From Macrococcoides caseolyticum (GTDB lineage: Bacteria > Bacillota > Bacilli > Staphylococcales > Staphylococcaceae), in contig NZ_PPRM01000048.1 in assembly GCF_002902665.1 (NCBI RefSeq), positions 11,477-46,209 of the forward strand: 34,733 nt of DNA, in the 5' to 3' direction. The position numbers were made by a program, and so were the translations under genes. The notes below the pieces were generated by a model. That model did not search any database. It was not told the origin of the DNA and saw only the letters and a program-made list of their open reading frames with translations. How positions within the stretch are numbered: the first letter of the stretch is position 1; every line of letters begins with the position of its first letter. Positions 32,391 to 34,733 of this stretch are shown here, piece by piece.

Positions 32391-33344
32391 ATGAATGCAG
32401 GGATTATAGGGATTGGAACATATGTACCTGAAACAATTATAGATAATCATTATTTTGAAAACTATCTCGAAACAACAGATGAATGGATTGTATCGCGTAC
32501 AGGCATCAAGGAAAGAAGGTTCGCAGATCAAGACATGGATGTCAGTGATATGGCATACTATGCTGCGCTACAGGCGATTGAAGATGCAGCGATTAAACCG
32601 GAGGACATTGATCTGATTCTTGTTGCAACGTCAACAGGAGACCATCACTTTCCCTCGGTAGCCTGTCAGCTGCAGCATCGTTTAAAATTGAGCAAAGTGC
32701 CGGCAATGGATCAGCTTGCAGCATGTACGGGATTTATCTATTCCCTTATAACGGCACAGCAGTTCATCTTATCAGGAAATTACCGTAATATTCTTGTTGT
32801 AGGTGCAGATAAACTTTCGAAAATTACCAATATGGAGGACCGTAATACTGCAGTGCTCTTTGGTGATGGTGCAGGTGCAGTGATTGTCAGTCAGGTCAGT
32901 GATAATTATGGTATTCAGGCTTATAGCTGGGGAAGTGACGGTAGCGGTGCATTTCATCTCTATGATGATAAGGCATCCGGATACCTAAAGATGAATGGGC
33001 GTGAAGTATTTAAGTTTGCGGTGCGTATTCTTGAAGAACAGTCACAACTTGTTATGGATAAGGCCGGACTTCATGCGCAGGATATTGATATGCTGATTCC
33101 ACATCAGGCGAACACAAGAATCATTGAATCAGCGAGAGAACGCCTTGGACTCTCCGCTTCACAAGTGAGTACAACGCTCGACAAGTATGGTAATACTTCA
33201 GCGGCAAGTATTCCATTATCTATTGCATATGAATATCAAAACGGTAAAATAAAAAATGGAGATCAACTCATATTAACCGGATTTGGTGGTGGCCTGACAT
33301 TCGGCGCAATCGCATTGATATGGGGACAGGAGGAAAAAAGATGA
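32391..33344 (+). CDS. fabH: Beta-ketoacyl-ACP synthase III
   Basis: FabH condenses acyl-CoA with malonyl-ACP to start fatty acid synthesis. The 317-residue protein has the catalytic Cys112 ([10 protein letters not shown]), His238 (IPHQANTR) and Asn268 (KYGNTSAAS). Length and order are typical. The ATG follows TAGGTGCTG. It overlaps fabF by four bases (ATGA). FapR control fits branched-chain fatty acid synthesis in this group; the substrate preference is not readable. Confidence 0.95.
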   Translation: MNAGIIGIGTYVPETIIDNHYFENYLETTDEWIVSRTGIKERRFADQDMDVSDMAYYAALQAIEDAAIKPEDIDLILVATSTGDHHFPSVACQLQHRLKLSKVPAMDQLAACTGFIYSLITAQQFILSGNYRNILVVGADKLSKITNMEDRNTAVLFGDGAGAVIVSQVSDNYGIQAYSWGSDGSGAFHLYDDKASGYLKMNGREVFKFAVRILEEQSQLVMDKAGLHAQDIDMLIPHQANTRIIESARERLGLSASQVSTTLDKYGNTSAASIPLSIAYEYQNGKIKNGDQLILTGFGGGLTFGAIALIWGQEEKR

Positions 33345-34588
33345 GAAGAGTTGTAATAACAGGTATGGGTGCTTTGACACCGATCGGTAACGATGTACAG
33401 ACAACATTTAACAATGCATTAAACGGTGTCAATGGTATCGATACGATTACGCGTATTGATACGAGTGATATGAATGTGAAAGTGGCTGGAGAACTGAAAG
33501 ACTTCAATGTTGAAGACTATATAGATAAGAAAGAAGCCCGTAGAATGGATCGCTTTACACAATATGCGGTTGTCGCTGCAAATGAAGCGCTTAAAGATTC
33601 CAAGCTGCAGATTGATGATGACAACAGCAATCGTGTTGGTGTCTGGATTGGTTCTGGAATTGGTGGGATGGAAACATTTGAGCTTGCACATACTGCGATG
33701 ACAGAGAAAGGACCTAGACGTGTAAGCCCGTTCTTCGTTCCGATGCTGATACCTGATATGGCAGCAGGACAGGTATCAATTGCACTTGGTGCTAAAGGGC
33801 CGAATGGCTGTACAGTGACAGCATGTGCTACAGGAACAAACTCTATCGGTGATGCCATGCGTATTATACAGTATGGCGATGCGGATGTAATGTTTGCAGG
33901 AGGTGCTGAAGCGCCCATTACACGTATGAGCTTAGCAGGATTCAGTGCGAATAAAGCATTAAGTACGAACGATGATCCACATACAGCATGCAGGCCATTC
34001 CAGGAAGGACGCGATGGTTTCATTATGGGTGAAGGCGCAGGTGTCGTTGTCCTGGAAGAACTGGAACACGCATTAGCACGTGGAGCACATATTTATGCAG
34101 AAGTCGTGGGCTACGGGAATAACGGTGATGCCCATCATATTACAGCACCCGCGCCAAATGGTGAAGGTGGCACACGTACGATGAACATGGCACTGAAAGA
34201 CGCTGGGATAACACCGAGTGATGTGGGATACTTGAACGCCCATGGAACGAGTACACCCATCGGCGATTTATATGAGACGATGGCAATCAAAGCAACATTC
34301 GGTGAATCAGCGAAAGATCTACTTGTGTCATCAACTAAATCGATGACAGGGCATCTACTCGGCGCAACAGGCGCTGTTGAGACGATTATTACAGCTCTTG
34401 CATTACAGACAGGCCAGATTCCTCCAACGATACATCAAGATACACCTGATGCGGAACTGGATCTAAATTATGTTCCAGAAAAAGCAGTGACAAAGGACAT
34501 CGAATACGCCATGACAAACAGCCTTGGATTCGGTGGACATAATGCAGTACTAGTGTTGAAGAAATATAACGATATAACTTTATTATAG
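33341..34588 (+). CDS. fabF: Beta-ketoacyl-ACP synthase II
   Basis: FabF elongates acyl-ACP by condensing with malonyl-ACP. The 415-residue protein has Cys162 (TACATGTNS), His301 (NAHGTSTP) and His338 (KSMTGHLLG), the KAS II triad. ACAGGAGGA precedes the ATG at 33341, which overlaps the fabH stop; longer frames back to 33320 lie inside fabH. Confidence 0.95.
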   Translation: MRRVVITGMGALTPIGNDVQTTFNNALNGVNGIDTITRIDTSDMNVKVAGELKDFNVEDYIDKKEARRMDRFTQYAVVAANEALKDSKLQIDDDNSNRVGVWIGSGIGGMETFELAHTAMTEKGPRRVSPFFVPMLIPDMAAGQVSIALGAKGPNGCTVTACATGTNSIGDAMRIIQYGDADVMFAGGAEAPITRMSLAGFSANKALSTNDDPHTACRPFQEGRDGFIMGEGAGVVVLEELEHALARGAHIYAEVVGYGNNGDAHHITAPAPNGEGGTRTMNMALKDAGITPSDVGYLNAHGTSTPIGDLYETMAIKATFGESAKDLLVSSTKSMTGHLLGATGAVETIITALALQTGQIPPTIHQDTPDAELDLNYVPEKAVTKDIEYAMTNSLGFGGHNAVLVLKKYNDITLL

Positions 34589-34618
34589 TAGTGGAATATA
34601 CCACTACTATTTTTTTTT
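34585..34618 (+). terminator. Terminator after fabF
   Basis: ATAGTAGTGG pairs with CCACTACTAT around AATATA, with eight T following. The stem overlaps the fabF stop codon. Confidence 0.9.
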
Positions 34619-34733
34619 GCAATATGTGAGAAATATAAGAGCGTCGATTGTAAAATTAAGCTAGACAACTAAAAAAGCCTTCTGTGCTAAACTCAATATG
34701 TATTTCCGACCAAAGAAAACATAAGGAGTTAGT
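34619..34733 (+). other. Leader of the next, unseen gene
   Basis: No gene lies here. The stretch ends in AAGGAG (about 34724-34729), a ribosome-binding site whose start codon is outside the window. In S. aureus an opp peptide-transport operon follows fabF as I recall, but nothing here proves it. Confidence 0.5.

Noticed and set aside
33517-34023. 168-codon frame on the minus strand inside fabF
   Set aside because: It is a shadow of the strongly coding fabF frame, without a ribosome-binding site or any recognisable motif; the same holds for the other opposite-strand frames inside clpB, fabH and the crt genes.

Overview
This window looks like chromosomal DNA from a low-GC Gram-positive bacterium of the family Staphylococcaceae, most likely a Macrococcus or close relative. 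That is an inference from protein resemblance recalled from memory; no search was run. The carotenoid enzymes look like the Staphylococcus aureus Crt set. The right third (CoA-disulfide reductase, HAD phosphatase, DUF59/SufT, ClpB, then FabH-FabF) follows the order I recall from staphylococci. The Fnr-type regulator, the Med homologue and the YjzD-like protein look more like Bacillus.

Left region (1-8.5 kb). An hxlA-hxlB formaldehyde-fixation pair (minus strand) faces its divergent activator gene hxlR. Next comes a tightly packed six-gene carotenoid operon, crtO-fni-crtN-crtM-crtP-crtQ, for a staphyloxanthin-type pigment. It differs from the S. aureus order (crtO-P-Q-M-N) and carries an isopentenyl-diphosphate isomerase gene inside the operon. 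An intact intrinsic terminator lies about 15 nt upstream of crtO, after the only promoter I can see, so attenuation is likely.

Middle region (8.5-23.2 kb). This is accessory and stress metabolism: a four-helix membrane protein followed by a short UvrA paralogue lacking the UvrB-binding domain, an NSS-type sodium symporter, a TspO protein, a DoxX-like protein and an FMN reductase. An NmlR/AdhR-like MerR regulator faces a DJ-1/SDR/MDR operon for electrophile stress. Then follow a Pyr_excise-like protein, a BrnQ carrier, the divergent ohr/ohrR peroxide pair with visible operators, and an FAD oxidoreductase plus ketopantoate-reductase-like operon behind an apparent transcription attenuator of no class I recognise.

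IS element (23.19-24.82 kb). A complete IS3-family element with 24-bp terminal inverted repeats, a -1 frameshift site and a hairpin that can mask the transposase ribosome-binding site.

Right region (24.9-34.7 kb). Housekeeping and redox genes: cdr, a Cof-type HAD phosphatase, sufT, a Bacillus-like [4Fe-4S] Fnr, clpB under a clear CtsR operator and with a well-placed internal start, a DUF2929 protein, a Med-like protein, and fabH-fabF behind a clear FapR operator. The window ends at the ribosome-binding site of the next gene.

No tRNA, rRNA, CRISPR array or prophage was seen. The only stretches without a gene that approach 300 bases are 1730-2001 and 20752-20990; both are described in the entries.
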